DNA from: Phoebastria nigripes
Taxonomy: Eukaryota; Chordata; Aves; Procellariiformes; Diomedeidae
Length of the DNA stretch: 64,000 nucleotides
Assembly: GCA_035582835.1 (NCBI GenBank)
Contig: JAYKAV010002109.1
Coordinates: 1,744,857-1,808,856, forward strand
Direction of reading: 5' to 3'
Both the position numbers and the translations under genes were made by a program. Positions 37,807 to 47,710 of the stretch are shown here, one piece after another (within the stretch, counting starts at the first letter, position 1; each line of letters opens with the position of its first letter). Below the pieces are notes generated by a model. It did not search any database, had not been told where the DNA came from, and saw nothing but the letters and a program-made list of their open reading frames with translations.

Positions 37807-38320
37807 CAAAGGCAAACGCAGGAGAAAGAGGCACCGTTTAGACCCAAATCCTCCCGGGGAATGGCCCGATCCGCCCTAAAATGCCCCCGGAGGTGCCCGG
37901 GAGGGCTGGGGCCGTTCGGCCCCGGGGTTTTCGGCGCTGGGCGAGCGGCAGAGCCCTCCGTGCCTAGCGCTGCCTGCCTGTGTTCTCCATAGGGGCAGCA
38001 GCAGCACTATGGCTGTTTGTAATCCAGCATGGAGACACTGCTCAGCCTTCTCCTTGCAAACAAAACAGCCCAAAGTGAACTCACAGGCTTCCCCTGCCCG
38101 CGCCGAGCCGCCCCGACACACGCCCTAGCCCTCTCCCTCCAGTCCCAGCTCCACTTTAGGACATACACAAAAAATTAAAAATGCAAAAACTCCACATACA
38201 CACACACGCGCGCGCGCAAAAATTTACAGATAATTTTGCAAATGCTGCTTTAATCTCTCCGCTTCGTTCCCCATCTGTCTCCCCTATTTTTTTTTTTGTA
38301 CTTACCTTTCTTTTGGGCAT
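30021..38320 (-). CDS. HMGN1: HMGN1 (HMG-14), nucleosome-binding chromatin protein, six coding exons
   Basis: High-mobility-group N protein that binds nucleosome core particles in the nucleus and loosens chromatin. Coding exons on the minus strand are 38306-38320, 37097-37126, 36517-36546, 35525-35575, 31380-31523 and 30021-30068. Together they are 318 nt and encode 105 residues, close to the usual 100 or so. All introns are GT-AG and every junction is phase 0. Residues 1-5 are MPKRK. The nucleosome-binding core RRSARLSA is at residues 18-25, with the serines (20, 24) phosphorylated at mitosis in the family. A proline/lysine-rich stretch follows (26-42), then a charged tail ending in EASDDKEAKSE. 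From memory the sequence matches chicken HMG-14A and differs from HMGN3 and HMGN2 at the C-terminus. The order HMGN1(-) then SH3BGR(+) agrees with human chromosome 21. The oddity is an adapter artefact in intron 1. The assignment is very secure; only the 5' leader is uncertain. Confidence 0.97.
30069..31379 (-). other. HMGN1: HMGN1 intron 5
   Basis: A 1.3-kb GT-AG intron between the 48-codon exon and the terminal exon. It is moderately AT-rich and I see no embedded gene or recognisable repeat. Confidence 0.85.
31380..31523 (-). CDS. HMGN1: HMGN1 coding exon 5 (residues 43-90)
   Basis: The largest coding exon, 144 nt or 48 codons. It begins KEKAANDKKEDKK, contains the basic run KGKKGAKGK, and ends NGDTKTNE. 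The acceptor is TTAACAG and the donor GTACTT, the weakest donor in the gene. Confidence 0.97.
32355..32372. repeat. (CT)n microsatellite
   Basis: About nine uninterrupted CT units in HMGN1 intron 4, followed by an ACTCAG sequence. Confidence 0.9.
34230..34296 (-). repeat. tRNA-like segment, possible ancient SINE remnant
   Basis: Read on the minus strand, 34294-34281 resembles a tRNA A box (CCAGCCCAAGTGGCAGAG). About 35 bp later GGTTCAGCC at 34250-34242 resembles a B box (GGTTCAANC). The spacing suits a tRNA-derived SINE head. The flanks do not give a family name, and a chance match is possible. Confidence 0.35.
35525..35575 (-). CDS. HMGN1: HMGN1 coding exon 4 (residues 26-42)
   Basis: A 51-nt exon encodes KPAPPKPEPKPKKAAPK, the proline/lysine-rich second half of the nucleosome-binding domain. 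It has a TTTTTACAG acceptor and a GTAAGT donor. Confidence 0.97.
35576..36516 (-). other. HMGN1: HMGN1 intron 3
   Basis: A 941-bp intron bounded by the GTAAGT donor of exon 3 and the TTTTTACAG acceptor of exon 4. I see nothing further in it. Confidence 0.85.
36517..36546 (-). CDS. HMGN1: HMGN1 coding exon 3 (nucleosome-binding core, residues 16-25)
   Basis: A 30-nt exon encodes PKRRSARLSA, including the RRSARL core that contacts the H2A-H2B acidic patch in this family. The acceptor is TACACAG and the donor GTAAGT. The binding core is therefore carried by a very small symmetric exon. Confidence 0.97.
36547..37096 (-). other. HMGN1: HMGN1 intron 2
   Basis: A 550-bp intron that becomes GC-rich toward exon 2. 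A 307-codon plus-strand open frame crosses it and exon 2 and is treated as chance coding capacity of GC-rich DNA. Confidence 0.85.
37097..37126 (-). CDS. HMGN1: HMGN1 coding exon 2 (residues 6-15)
   Basis: A 30-nt exon encodes APAEGEAKEE. It has a TTGCAG acceptor at its upstream side and a GTAGGA donor downstream. It lies about 200 bp from a second promoter-like island, so a transcript starting in that island could include this exon. Confidence 0.95.
37140..37600. promoter_or_regulatory. CpG-rich promoter-like island upstream of HMGN1 exon 2
   Basis: A dense set of core-promoter motifs lies within about 120 bp. GATGGCGGC (YY1-like) is at 37321-37329. ACTACAACTCC is at 37336-37346, and ACTACAACTCCCACAATAC (ZNF143/THAP11 'SBS' type) is at 37358-37376. 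CACGTCA (CRE-like) is at 37395-37401 and TTCCCGCCAAA (E2F-like) at 37432-37442. Such combinations are typical of housekeeping or cell-cycle CpG promoters. It could be an alternative HMGN1 promoter, or drive a divergent plus-strand RNA that I cannot identify. Confidence 0.65.
37726..37801. other. Assembly artefact: Illumina adapter match plus 53-A run
   Basis: Positions 37726-37748 (23 bases, ending GTCGCCGTATCATT) match the end of the reverse complement of the Illumina universal/P5 adapter. They run straight into 53 A's at 37749-37801, the usual look of reads sequenced past the adapter. This is not genomic DNA. The bird sequence on either side may not be truly adjacent. Confidence 0.95.
38193..38217. 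repeat. Alternating purine-pyrimidine tract (CA then CG repeats)
   Basis: A short ACACAC run passes directly into CGCGCGCGC in HMGN1 intron 1, about 90 bp downstream (transcriptionally) of the start exon. The composition favours Z-DNA formation. Confidence 0.85.
38306..38320 (-). CDS. HMGN1: HMGN1 coding exon 1 (start codon, residues 1-5)
   Basis: Fifteen coding bases, ATGCCCAAAAGAAAG on the minus strand, encode MPKRK, the invariant HMGN N-terminus. They are followed by a near-perfect donor GTAAGTAC. An A at -3 gives an acceptable start context. There is no upstream ATG in the next 89 bases of leader. Confidence 0.93.
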
Positions 38321-38409
38321 AGTTGCACCTTAATAGTTGATTGCAAAATAGATAGATATAGATATATATAAAAAATAAATGTAACCACCAAAAAACTGTT
38401 TCAACCGTT
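38321..38409 (-). other. HMGN1: Putative HMGN1 5' leader segment of the start exon
   Basis: If the CAG at 38412-38410 (minus strand) is used as an acceptor, the start exon would carry 89 nt of leader with no upstream ATG. A separate non-coding first exon would then lie in the CpG island at 38.6-38.9 kb. This is an inference from the acceptor-like sequence and the unusually AT-rich DNA immediately upstream of the ATG. Confidence 0.35.
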
Positions 38410-38419
38410 CTGCAAAATT

Positions 38420-38421
<2 letters not shown>

Positions 38422-38505
<84 letters not shown>
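38422..38505. repeat. Poly-A tract (poly-T on the HMGN1 strand)
   Basis: 48 A's, one C, then 35 A's. On the minus strand it ends in TTTTGCAATTTTGCAG, which looks like a splice acceptor with a long pyrimidine tract. Tract length is unreliable in this assembly. Confidence 0.85.
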
Positions 38506-38507
<2 letters not shown>

Positions 38508-38589
38508 AGGAAGATGTATAAGGGACCAAGAGTTAATTGCAGCAGAAACTGAACAAAAAAAAATCCCCCCCTCTTTATTGCAAACAGTA

Positions 38590-39260
38590 AAATACACCAA
38601 CACGCAACCAAACTGCATGAATGGGGAGCCCGAGATGGGCCCAGCCGCCGAGTGACGGCCGCGGCGGCCAATGGGAGCGCGGGCAGCGGCCCGGGAGGCG
38701 GGGCGGGGGCGGGGGGGCGGGGCGGCGGCCGTAGCGCGAGAGACGCTCGCAGACGGAGGGACGGCGGCTCTACGCTGTCTGCGCGGCGGAGCGGGGGCAG
38801 CCCTCGGCCCGCCGCCTCTCCGAGCGCCTCCGCGCACGCTGCGTCCTGCCCCGGCGGCCGCAGATCCCCCCCGCCTCCTTCTCCGCGTTCCCCCCAGAGG
38901 CCGGGAAAGAAACTTCCCCGAAAGTTACCACAGGCCGCNNNNNNNNNNNNNNNNNNNNNNNNNNNNNNNNNNNNNNNNNNNNNNNNNNNNNNNNNNNNNN
39001 NNNNNNNNNNNNNNNNNNNNNNNNNNNNNNNNNNNNNNNNNNNNNNNNNNNNNNNNNNNNNNNNNNNNNNNNNNNNNNNNNNNNNNNNNNNNNNNNNNNN
39101 NNNNNNNNNNNNNNNNNNNNNNNNNNNNNNNNNNNNNNNNNNNNNNNNNNNNNNNNNNNNNNNNNNNNNTGGCCGCCCGCCTCGGCGGCGGCCCCGGCCC
39201 TCCCGCCGCGCGGGGGGGGGGGGGGCTGCGGCCTTTGTCCGCCCCGGCCCCGCGGGGTAA
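38590..39260. promoter_or_regulatory. HMGN1: CpG island, probable HMGN1 promoter
   Basis: Very GC- and CpG-rich. It has a CCAAT box in a CGGCCAATGGGAG context (38668-38672), a TGACG half-CRE (38653-38657) and stacked GC boxes (about 38698-38730). It lies 300 bp upstream of the HMGN1 start codon on the minus strand. The island is broken by a 231-base gap, so a transcription start site or first exon could be missing. Bidirectional activity is possible. Confidence 0.7.
38939..39169. other. Assembly gap (231 N) in the HMGN1 CpG island
   Basis: Runs of N inside extreme GC sequence, typical of short-read dropout. A 14-G run follows at 39212-39225. Confidence 0.98.
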
Positions 39261-39929
39261 AAATGGGGTGACCGTGGGGTGTAACTGCTTCTGGGGGGCT
39301 GGGCAGGGATTTTCGGGAGGGGTTTTGGCTCTTAAGTTGGCTTTTGGTCTGTTACATCTCGGCTGAAGCATGTGAGATCTTTCCTGGAGCTGGGCCTCTG
39401 AGTTTGAGGTAGGCCGTAAGGTGAAGTCTCAGACTTCTGCACGGATTAAGGAAAATTTGCTCCTGTTTCCATCGTAACTGCGATTTCCATCAGGGTGTCT
39501 GCCGTCTATTCTGTATCTTTCTTTGGGGAAAGCACAAGGCGTGTGTTAATATCACCTTTAGGACCAAAGCACTTTGCAACTAAGACTTGAAGCAGGAGCT
39601 GCTGCTCTGAGGTGTGACTGTTCCTGCCAAAAGCCACTCTAATCTCTTTCTAAAAACCTACAATAAAGGAAATTCTGCGGTCTTCCTAGATAGTCTGTTT
39701 CAGCGCTCAACTGTCTTAAACCCACAAAGTTTTTCCTTGGCATCTAAACCGTACTTCGGTTGTGAATTAAATAAAGTTTCTTTGCCCAGCCTCTAGCAGG
39801 TGTAGAGAACAGTTAATCAACATCAATTTACAATAACATTTTAGTACTGTATCATTTCACATAGTATTACGCTCTCCCGTAAACTTCATTTTTCTAGACT
39901 AAACAAATTCTCATAGGTCTCATGATCTC
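39261..39929. other. Intergenic, nothing recognised
   Basis: Unique-looking sequence between the HMGN1 CpG island and the LINE remnant. Confidence 0.5.
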
Positions 39930-41050
39930 ATAGGCCATATTTTCTAAACCTTTCATCATTCTTAGGCTGCTCTGGACTCTTTTCAACTTTGCATTCTTCC
40001 TTACATCTATATCCAATAATCAGGTTAATTAGGTAACTTATCTCAGCATGGCATTTGCCGACTTTGCAATAGCATCACCATGTTGGTTCAGATTCTTTTT
40101 CTGATCCCCTGTAATCCCCGGATCCCTTTCAATCCTGCTATCTGAACAGCTGTTCCCCCTATTCTTGACAAATTAATGGTGAGTTTTTGATTTGTCACTT
40201 TTTATGTTACGTCATTTTCAGAGTGCTTATATGTTGGTAGTTTATTATCTTCCTGGACTTTGGAGTTAAGCTGAGCAGTTTTCCGCCCACGGGTCCACCT
40301 TTCTCCCCCTTCCTCCAGTCAATGTAGAACCATCAAATGCCATCACTTTTTTGTAGATACACACCAATTATTCAAAAATGTCTATGACCAGCCTCCTAAA
40401 TACTGGGGAGTGCATTTTCCAGGCACTGCCGACCTCAGTGTGACCACATAACCAAATGCAGTCTAGTCTGTTCTCTGCTACCTGTTGCTGTCATCTTCCT
40501 TAAAAGGTAGGTTTAGTAACTGGTGGCAATTCACTTTATTTGAAGGCTGAAGCAAAGAAGACACAGCTTTTTTTGTGCCTTCCTTTATTTGTTCTCCTTT
40601 TCTGTCAGTAATAAGATTTTCTTTTGTTTTGCTCTTACTTCCAATGTGTATAAATAGAATGTGTTCCTATATCCTTCTCCATTCCTTCCTCGCTGCAACT
40701 AAATTTTGGACCTTCGTCTCTCATTTTGTTCCTACATGCCCGTTCTATTCCATTCTACTAATTCTTAGTTGCCTGCTTGTTTCCACTTTTTGCACAATTT
40801 AGAAAGACTGCTGATGCATTTGTAAAGCTGCCATTACAGCTACATTGTACTTTTGTTCATCTTTATGTTGGTCTTTAATATGCTTCCTATCTTTCTTCCA
40901 CATTAGGATGGTTTTCTGTTCTATCAATGGGTTTCTTTCTCTCTCATTGCCAGTTAATCATGCCACCTTCAAGTTCTCCTGTCTTAATCAAGATTTTAAA
41001 TAGCGTTTCCAATAGTTTTCTCCATCGTCTGAACTAAAGATGGTCTAAAA
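39930..41050 (-). mobile_element. Degenerate CR1/L3-type LINE (minus strand)
   Basis: The reverse complement resembles the C-terminal reverse-transcriptase region. 'aaacctttcatcattcttaggctgctctgg' corresponds to a RRAT-MIKGLE segment on the minus strand. 'catttgccgactttgcaatagcatcaccatgttg' and 'cccggatccctttcaatc' follow the known reversed consensus. Further along, 'ggctgaagcaaagaag' near 40545 fits its endonuclease-RT linker. It is internally deleted and unable to code. Confidence 0.6.
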
Positions 41051-44000
41051 CACATTTCAAGAGCTCTTGGTCTTCTTTCAAAGGTCTGTGTCCGATAGCA
41101 GAAGTTCTCCATTACCAACAAGGTTTGTGCTTCAGTTGCTTTTGTCAGTTGCCTTGAAAAGTTTTGCCCGTCTCCCTACAGTTATTGTTTCATTCTTTCT
41201 GTATTCTCTGAGAAGTCTTTGTACGTTTGTGGAAAAGGAACAGGAATTTGTTGAAGAGTCTGTGAACATCTTCTGAACAACTTGCATGACAAGCAATTTG
41301 GTTGAAAGCTTGGATCAAAATGTGCACTGGAAATTAAGCACAGATTTAAAATTCACGACTAATTTTTGCATTATATTTGCTATGCCTTCTTTTTCACCTT
41401 TATATTTTTTCAAACACTTTGACTTTTCTAAAAATGTTCATTAAACCACAAACCGACCTGAATAATCATTAGTTAGAAGATCACTTCCCTCTGAATAGAT
41501 AGGATAAACTGCAGCAAGATACTGTTACGCTGACAGTGTAAATGGCTGTTACCATGCAGACCTATAGAAAATAACAGACCTGGTTGTAGCCTATGGATAT
41601 TCTAAACACCTTTCGTTCGGGCCAAGTGGAAGGAGCAATTAAATATTCCTTTATGCAATAATAACTGGAAAGGAAGTCACCTACCAACTCAAGGGGGAGG
41701 TGGCCATGGCTGGTTGAACTTTCTTCTAAATCACACAAGTAGCTGTATTTTTATCTGTGACCCAAACCAAGCAGCAGGTAGAAGAAGCATTGACGTGCAT
41801 GGCCGTGCGAAGAAGACCTTCCGTCCTTGCTGTTCACCCTCGGTGTTAAAGCAAAGGAGAATGTGGTTCCACCATCGTTAATACAGTAGCACAAACCTGA
41901 TCCGGACAGGGAGCAGGCTCACTACGACATTAGTCACAGCACACAGCATGGAGCTTACAGTGGCTTTATGACTCTACAGTAGCTTTACATTGGGCGTGGA
42001 AAGAAAAAGGATTTGATGACATGTTAGAATGGCATGGACTGATACACCTATCTGGCACATAGACTGCCAGTACAAAACTAACCAGTTAAACCTTTTTGAT
42101 AAATTAGGCCTAGGAGAATAAGTTTATTCTGGAGCATTAGTTTGTACCATGTGACATTTTTTGGCGTTTTTGCCAAAACTGGCATTTTTTATTCAGTAGA
42201 AAAAGACCTAAACCTGAATTTATGATATCTTATCACCGGACTATGTCAAGAGTAAATCAAAGCAACAAACCAGAAATTAATCTTCTTTGTGCTACTGTTT
42301 CCATGAGAAAACTTCATGCTAAAATTTGAATTCTGCTTCTATAAGCATAAGTATTNGAACCAGGTTATTGACTCCAGACGTAAAAACATCCAGTGTACAA
42401 AGAGAAACATATGACTGTGTCAAAACAAAACTAACTGACACAGCCAGCACTCTGAATAGTCAGTCTGAACGGCCCACGCTAAACTTACAGAGCAATGTGC
42501 AAATGTTGAGAAATTTTTAGAAAATTGGGAAATTGCAGACAACCTAAGTGCAAGAAAATACCTTCAGGCTGAAACTATCACAACTCAGTTTAGGTTTTGC
42601 CCCCTAATCTTTGCAAAATAGGGCAAGACTCAGTCAACTCAATTTTGATACCCCAGTGGTCTGACTCCTGGCTGTTGTGTGTCTATTGACCAGTCATATC
42701 AGGGATCTACATCTCTCCAACATCCTCCAAGGTGCTGTTAACCACATCTTGAATGTTGGATGGTTTTCAAGATGTGTGCTGGCTCATAATATCTCATGTA
42801 GATTTTCCTGCTGTTGCCCAAGGCAGGAATGTCCTGCAGAGGAGGAGAGCCTGTTCCTGATGTCAGAGAAGATCTGTACTACTTAATGAATGTTCTTCTA
42901 GATTACCTTCTTGAACCAAAGCAGATCAAGATATTCCTGAATAAAGGCAAAATACACCAAAGTCACTCTTGCGTGATTGACTTCTAGCCTTCCCCAAACA
43001 GGCGGTTAGATATATGTTGTTTTCTCATTCCTTTGTGCTAAAATTCACGTGAGTTTTGAACATTAGGAGATTCNTTTCTACCATGGGATCTCAGTAGTCT
43101 TGCAGCTCTCATGGTCGTGCTGTTCAGACCCGAGGCATTTTATTGCCTGATTCATTCGTTTCTAATGCGTAAAGATTTGGTCTTGCTGAAGGTACAGTGA
43201 TTATGCTGTTCTTCAACACCACTATCTCTGGAATCAGAAGGGTGGAAGAGACGCATCCGCAGGTGCTGACAGCGTGGCTGATGGCACGGCGAGGCTGCCC
43301 TGACTACCTTGCTGAAGTCTGCCGTGACAACTTCAGTTAAACCAGAAGCAAGCATGACACGGGCTTTGGACGCACTCAACTCCCAACCTGGTTCATCTAA
43401 TTATGCAACCGCCCCATAATCACGAGTTCAGAGGCAAGGGAAATCAGGATTCTCTATGTGGTCATAGTCACGGCACATATGACAAGTAATATTAATACAT
43501 ACATTGTTTTGTGGCAAAATATCACAAAACATGTTTTCATGTTATGTATCTGGCTTTTAAAGAGTCCATTGGCCTTGTTTTATATAACTTTTGGGATGAG
43601 TGCATTATCCATGTGTAGAAGATGTTTGTGCTTGGTTAATTTTATAGTTTATCCTGGGTAGTTTTATGGTTTGTCCTGGGTAAAAATTGATTTATGTGTC
43701 AAATTCAGTATTGATTGCGATGAAACATTTAGTGCTTATTAATTTGGGAACGTGAGGGTGTAACTCTGTTGGTTGGGTTAGGATTCGCATTGGGTCTATT
43801 TGTTCATCTTTACCTTTGGCTTAGCTGCAGCTTCATACCTAGTCCCCAATAGTAAAGGGAATGACTGCAAGCACAAAGTAAACGCAGACTTTTATTAAAC
43901 ACGAAATACAGATAAAAAGAAATTTCAATCCATTGCAGTCAGACAAGCAGACTGTCAGCAGCAAGTTTGTCTTTTAGTTATTTCTTCCAGTTTTGGTTCT

Positions 44001-44739
44001 TTAAAAGAAGATGTAATTTGGAAAAGCAGTCAAAACTAAAACTACTACTAAAATGAAGCCAGAAAAAGCACAAAAGAAAAATGAGTAGTTTCATCAGCTG
44101 ATCAGTTGCCAACACTGTCTTTTATTTGCCTTTTCCTCCACAATTCTCACATGGCGTGCACTGCTGTACAAACGCACGATGACTGCCATTACAGTAACAA
44201 TTCTCTCTCTTCAAAAATAACGAAGTTATGGTAGTGCACGTGAGAAGAGAAAAGCAAGTCTGAAGAGCGGCAGGAGTCACGTGCGTGGGCAAAGTGTTGC
44301 CAGTTCCTGGCCTTGCATGAAGCACCGCATGGAGTCCTGCCCCCAAAACTGGGATACACCTTTACTGCAAGGTCGCACGGTGGCAAAAAATGCAAATGCC
44401 ATACTGGGATGCGTAAATAATATAATCTGCAAAACAAGAACAACTTCCAGGGAGCTAGGCAGGATTCATCTATCCAAAAGCAGATGCTTACATTTAAGTT
44501 AGGTGTCTGGACTCCTTCTATAGTCGGCAGAGAAAAGCAGGCACCTTCAGGGTCTGGTGCACTCCATTCTAGGACGGATGTGCAATCTGGCATTATAAAT
44601 GAGAAAATGTATTTCCTCACCTAACACAAGGAAGCTTATTAACAGGTTTGGTGACTTCTCAACACAGAAATAAGTGGAAATGTCTACTACCCTTATAATA
44701 TCGGATTAACTCCATCAGCTAACTTAACAGAGCCGATGA
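41051..44739. other. Intergenic, no gene recognised
   Basis: AT-rich, with short open frames only. I looked for GET1 (a three-membrane-segment coiled-coil protein) and LCA5L coding sequence on both strands and recognised neither. Confidence 0.5.
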
Positions 44740-45790
44740 AAACAAGGGAGGCGGCAAGGGCAGAAAATGCAACTGCAATGGGAAATGTCCAATGTCTCGA
44801 TATAGACCACGTAGGTGTTACGTCTGAGTGTGAATGGTTAGACACTATTAATGACTTTTTATGGAGCAGCTGGTCAGGGAAGCCAAGAAAGGAGAAGCAA
44901 CACTTGATTTGGTTGAAGGCAGAGAACAGGACCTAACTAATCAGTCTTGAATCAGTGACCATTACATACTTAAGAGTCACCACTCTGATCAGAGCAACAA
45001 AAGCCAAAGAAATCCCTTGTTGTTCTTAATTTTGGAAAGGGGAACTCTGTAACAGTGAGAAGGCTTCTTGAAAAAAGCTGAAAGGGGTAGCTAAAAGAAT
45101 AAAAGGGTTTTATGCAGCATGGAGACTACTGAAAGACATCATATTGGAAGCTCTGACCAAATGCATATCACCTGTCAAAAAAGCACGTAGGAGGATCAAG
45201 CATGGCTAAAAAAATGGCTAAAAAATCAAACATGGCTAAAAGGAGGGACATGGGAGGCTATCAGAAACAAGAAGGCATCCTTCAAAAAGTTGGATTTGTG
45301 TTTTAATGATGAAGACAGAAAAGACTACGAACAAGTGAAATGTAAAAATGGTTGTGTAAAAAACAGAGTTTGACACTCAACTAGCAAAAAGACTTAAAAA
45401 GCATAATAAGTCAGTTTTCAGTCTCGTCAGGAGCAGGAAGCCTGAAAGACATTTTCTAGAATGAATCGGCTATTGAGATATAAAAGGAATATGTAGAAAA
45501 GACAATATTGGAGCAGAAAACCCAAATGAGTTTTTTGCATCTGCGTTTATTGCGGAGGAGGCTGGGGAAGTTCCCAGACAGGAACTCGCCTGAGGATCTG
45601 TCTTGCGCTGAAGCATCAGTAAGGGTTAGAATAAATCGACAAAGCAAATAATAACAAACTAACCATTGCCAGATGGTCCTCACCGCACCCGCAGAAGTGT
45701 GTAAGCCTTCCTCTAAAACTGCTTCCATACAACGCCTTAGGAGAGGGCTGATGCCACCAGGTTTTAAAATCCGTTCCCGGGGAGACTCAG
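44740..45790 (+). mobile_element. Degenerate CR1/L3-type LINE, 5' half of ORF2 (plus strand)
   Basis: Decayed text of the ancient amniote LINE can be followed from TTAATGACTTTTTATGGAGCAGCTGGT (endonuclease C-terminal part, about 44846). It continues through an ACACTTGATTTGGT stretch to AATGAGTTTTTTGCATCTGCG (NEFFASA, about 45520) and TCTAAAACTGCTTCCATAC (KTASI, about 45712). It ends where the reverse transcriptase domain should begin. Many stops and indels are present. Confidence 0.7.
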
Positions 45791-47499
45791 CACCTGAGAG
45801 GGTCGTGACCAAGTAAGCACAGCAAAGTTTTACAAAGCCCCGCTACCTTTAGCGCTTTTTTTTTAAACAGCCATTTGAAGATGCCCAGAACACAAGGAGA
45901 GGGAAGCGCAAGGCTGTGAGTGGACTCTTTGACCAAAACTGTCTTGGTCCTAGGAAACCCCAAGCCCTCTTCAACTGTGAATGTACTGATTATCGCCAAG
46001 TATGTAAAAACTTCTCTTCAAACAATGGCATGGCAGGCATCACGTACTGATTTGCAGCTCCACTTCCCCTTCTTTCAGCTTGCTCTGAGCTCACAGCAAG
46101 CAGGAACTGAAGGTTTCTCGCTGGACAGGCTCAGGGAAGGCAGGATTTAGTGTTCAGAGCACAAAAATATGTTCTGTGTAGTCTGGGTCCTGAGTCAGCA
46201 GGAGCCGGGGACCAGGCAAGGGTGTTGCCAGGCTTCTGGATTGTATCTTTTGCCTTTCAGGGCAGCAGCCCNCTGAGAATGCCCAGTTGAACAAACTGGC
46301 CTAAAACGGCATTAGAAGAGTGAATATTCCTGTTATTCTGGCTGAAATCCTGGTATTTGTACCATTCCCTACCATGTACTTCCCTCAGGTACTTCAGGGT
46401 AACTAAGTGCACTTCAGGAGCATGCACAGGGCTTGTCAGAGCCAGGGCTGGCCGGTGGCTCAGAGCCAGTAGGATGGACGGCCAGTCTGGAGCACAAGGA
46501 AAAGGAGAGATTAAATCCGAAACGGGGAGTTGTGCATGGCCAGCCCCTTTCTGGACAGAAGTCAGCAGAGGAACGGGAAGGTGTTGGGGGCAGGGAATGG
46601 TGACAATCCCCATGCCTGTAGCTGAGTCCTGTAACGCTGCTGTCAGTAATGGTGTTGCAGCCTGGCCGGCTGTGCAGCAGGGAGCCGGAGCAGGACCTCG
46701 GTCTGGCTGCTGATACCCAGCGCTGGCCGAGCAGGTGATCCTGGCAAAAGCATAGCCTCTGCTGCGGTCTTACCTGACAGTGCAAACGTATTGCTGGAGC
46801 AGAAATGCAGAACCTCCAGCCCTTGGGACTAGTTGGCACCTCTGGCTTCAGTCTAGTTTTTTTTTTTTTTATGCATAAGATGTGCTCTGCCAAAAATATT
46901 TGAAAGGACTGTCCAGCCTTTGTCTTGGAGAAGGCGTGGCATGCCTGCCCAGATCAATTCTGGCCATGTCTACCTTAGCAGGTAGTGGGGTGCAGTAGGA
47001 ACAAACCTGTAAAGTGAAACAGCCGGTGCAGGTGACCGACACGACACACATTTTGCAGCTGCTGCGGTGCAGTGTGTGTGTGTACCTGTTTCATCCAAAT
47101 GCCATCAAACGAGCCTGCTGCAAGGCTGCTCCACACGTCACAGCACGGTGCCTACTACTGGGAGATTCCCTTTGAAAGCGCACTGCTGATCCCAACCACA
47201 GCACAAACGTGGATGCACCCCAGGTCCCCACGGTGGAGTTACTTCAGACAGCTTTGGCTCTATAAATGCTGAACTGTCAGAACAATATCACGTTATTACA
47301 AAAATTGAAGTCACCCATTCCCCCTTTATTTGCAAGCTGAGAATCAAACTGAAGGTTACAGCCTGCATCCCCTGCACACAGACCACTCCTCCGGCATGAG
47401 CCGTGCTCTTTCGCCCCAAGCAAAATCCAGCCTTGACAAAGGGGTCGGCGAACGCAGGGGGAACTGCTCGATGCTCCTGCAGCCTGCAGTTCACCGCAG
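45791..47499. other. Intergenic, no gene recognised
   Basis: A 159-codon minus frame at 46414-46893 and a 118-codon plus frame overlap each other and resemble no family. Confidence 0.5.
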
Positions 47500-47532
47500 G
47501 CTTCCCGGTCAGGCGGCGCTCCGCCGCCCAGC

Positions 47533-47561
47533 CCTCCTCCTCCTCCTCCTCCTCCTCCTCC
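47533..47561. repeat. (CTC)n microsatellite
   Basis: About nine CTC units. In one plus-strand frame it spells poly-leucine and mimics a signal peptide. Confidence 0.9.
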
Positions 47562-47604
47562 CGAGCCCGAGCACCCGGGCCGGGGCCCTGCGCGGCGGCC
47601 CCGC

Positions 47605-47627
47605 CGTGCGCCAGCAGGGGGCGCGCC
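47605..47627 (+). promoter_or_regulatory. CTCF-binding-site-like motif
   Basis: CCAGCAGGGGGCGC at 47611-47624 agrees with the CTCF core CCASYAGRKGGCRS, in forward orientation on the plus strand. The CpG-rich context suits a constitutive site. Binding itself is inferred. Confidence 0.7.
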
Positions 47628-47710
47628 GCGGCAGGCAGCGGCGGGGCGGGCGCGTGGCGGCGGGTCGTGTCGGGAGAGCCGGGCCGGCGCCGCGGCTGTG
47701 CGGAGCTGCT

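Larger units (their letters stand above)
37127..38305 (-). other. HMGN1: HMGN1 intron 1, containing a promoter-like island and an adapter artefact
   Basis: This 1.18-kb interval holds a CpG-rich segment with ZNF143, YY1, CRE and E2F-like motifs (37140-37600), an adapter plus poly-A artefact (37726-37801), and an alternating CA/CG tract (38193-38217). Its true length is uncertain because the adapter shows that the assembly is faulty here. Confidence 0.8.
47500..47710. promoter_or_regulatory. Small CpG island with a CTCF-like site
   Basis: A short GC-rich segment holds a (CTC)n run at about 47533-47561 and several CpGs. It sits midway between HMGN1 and SH3BGR. No gene start could be matched to it. 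Confidence 0.55.

Noticed and set aside
38250..38837. 195-codon minus frame with poly-phenylalanine
   Set aside because: It translates a poly-T tract and CpG-island DNA, and is out of frame with the true HMGN1 start.
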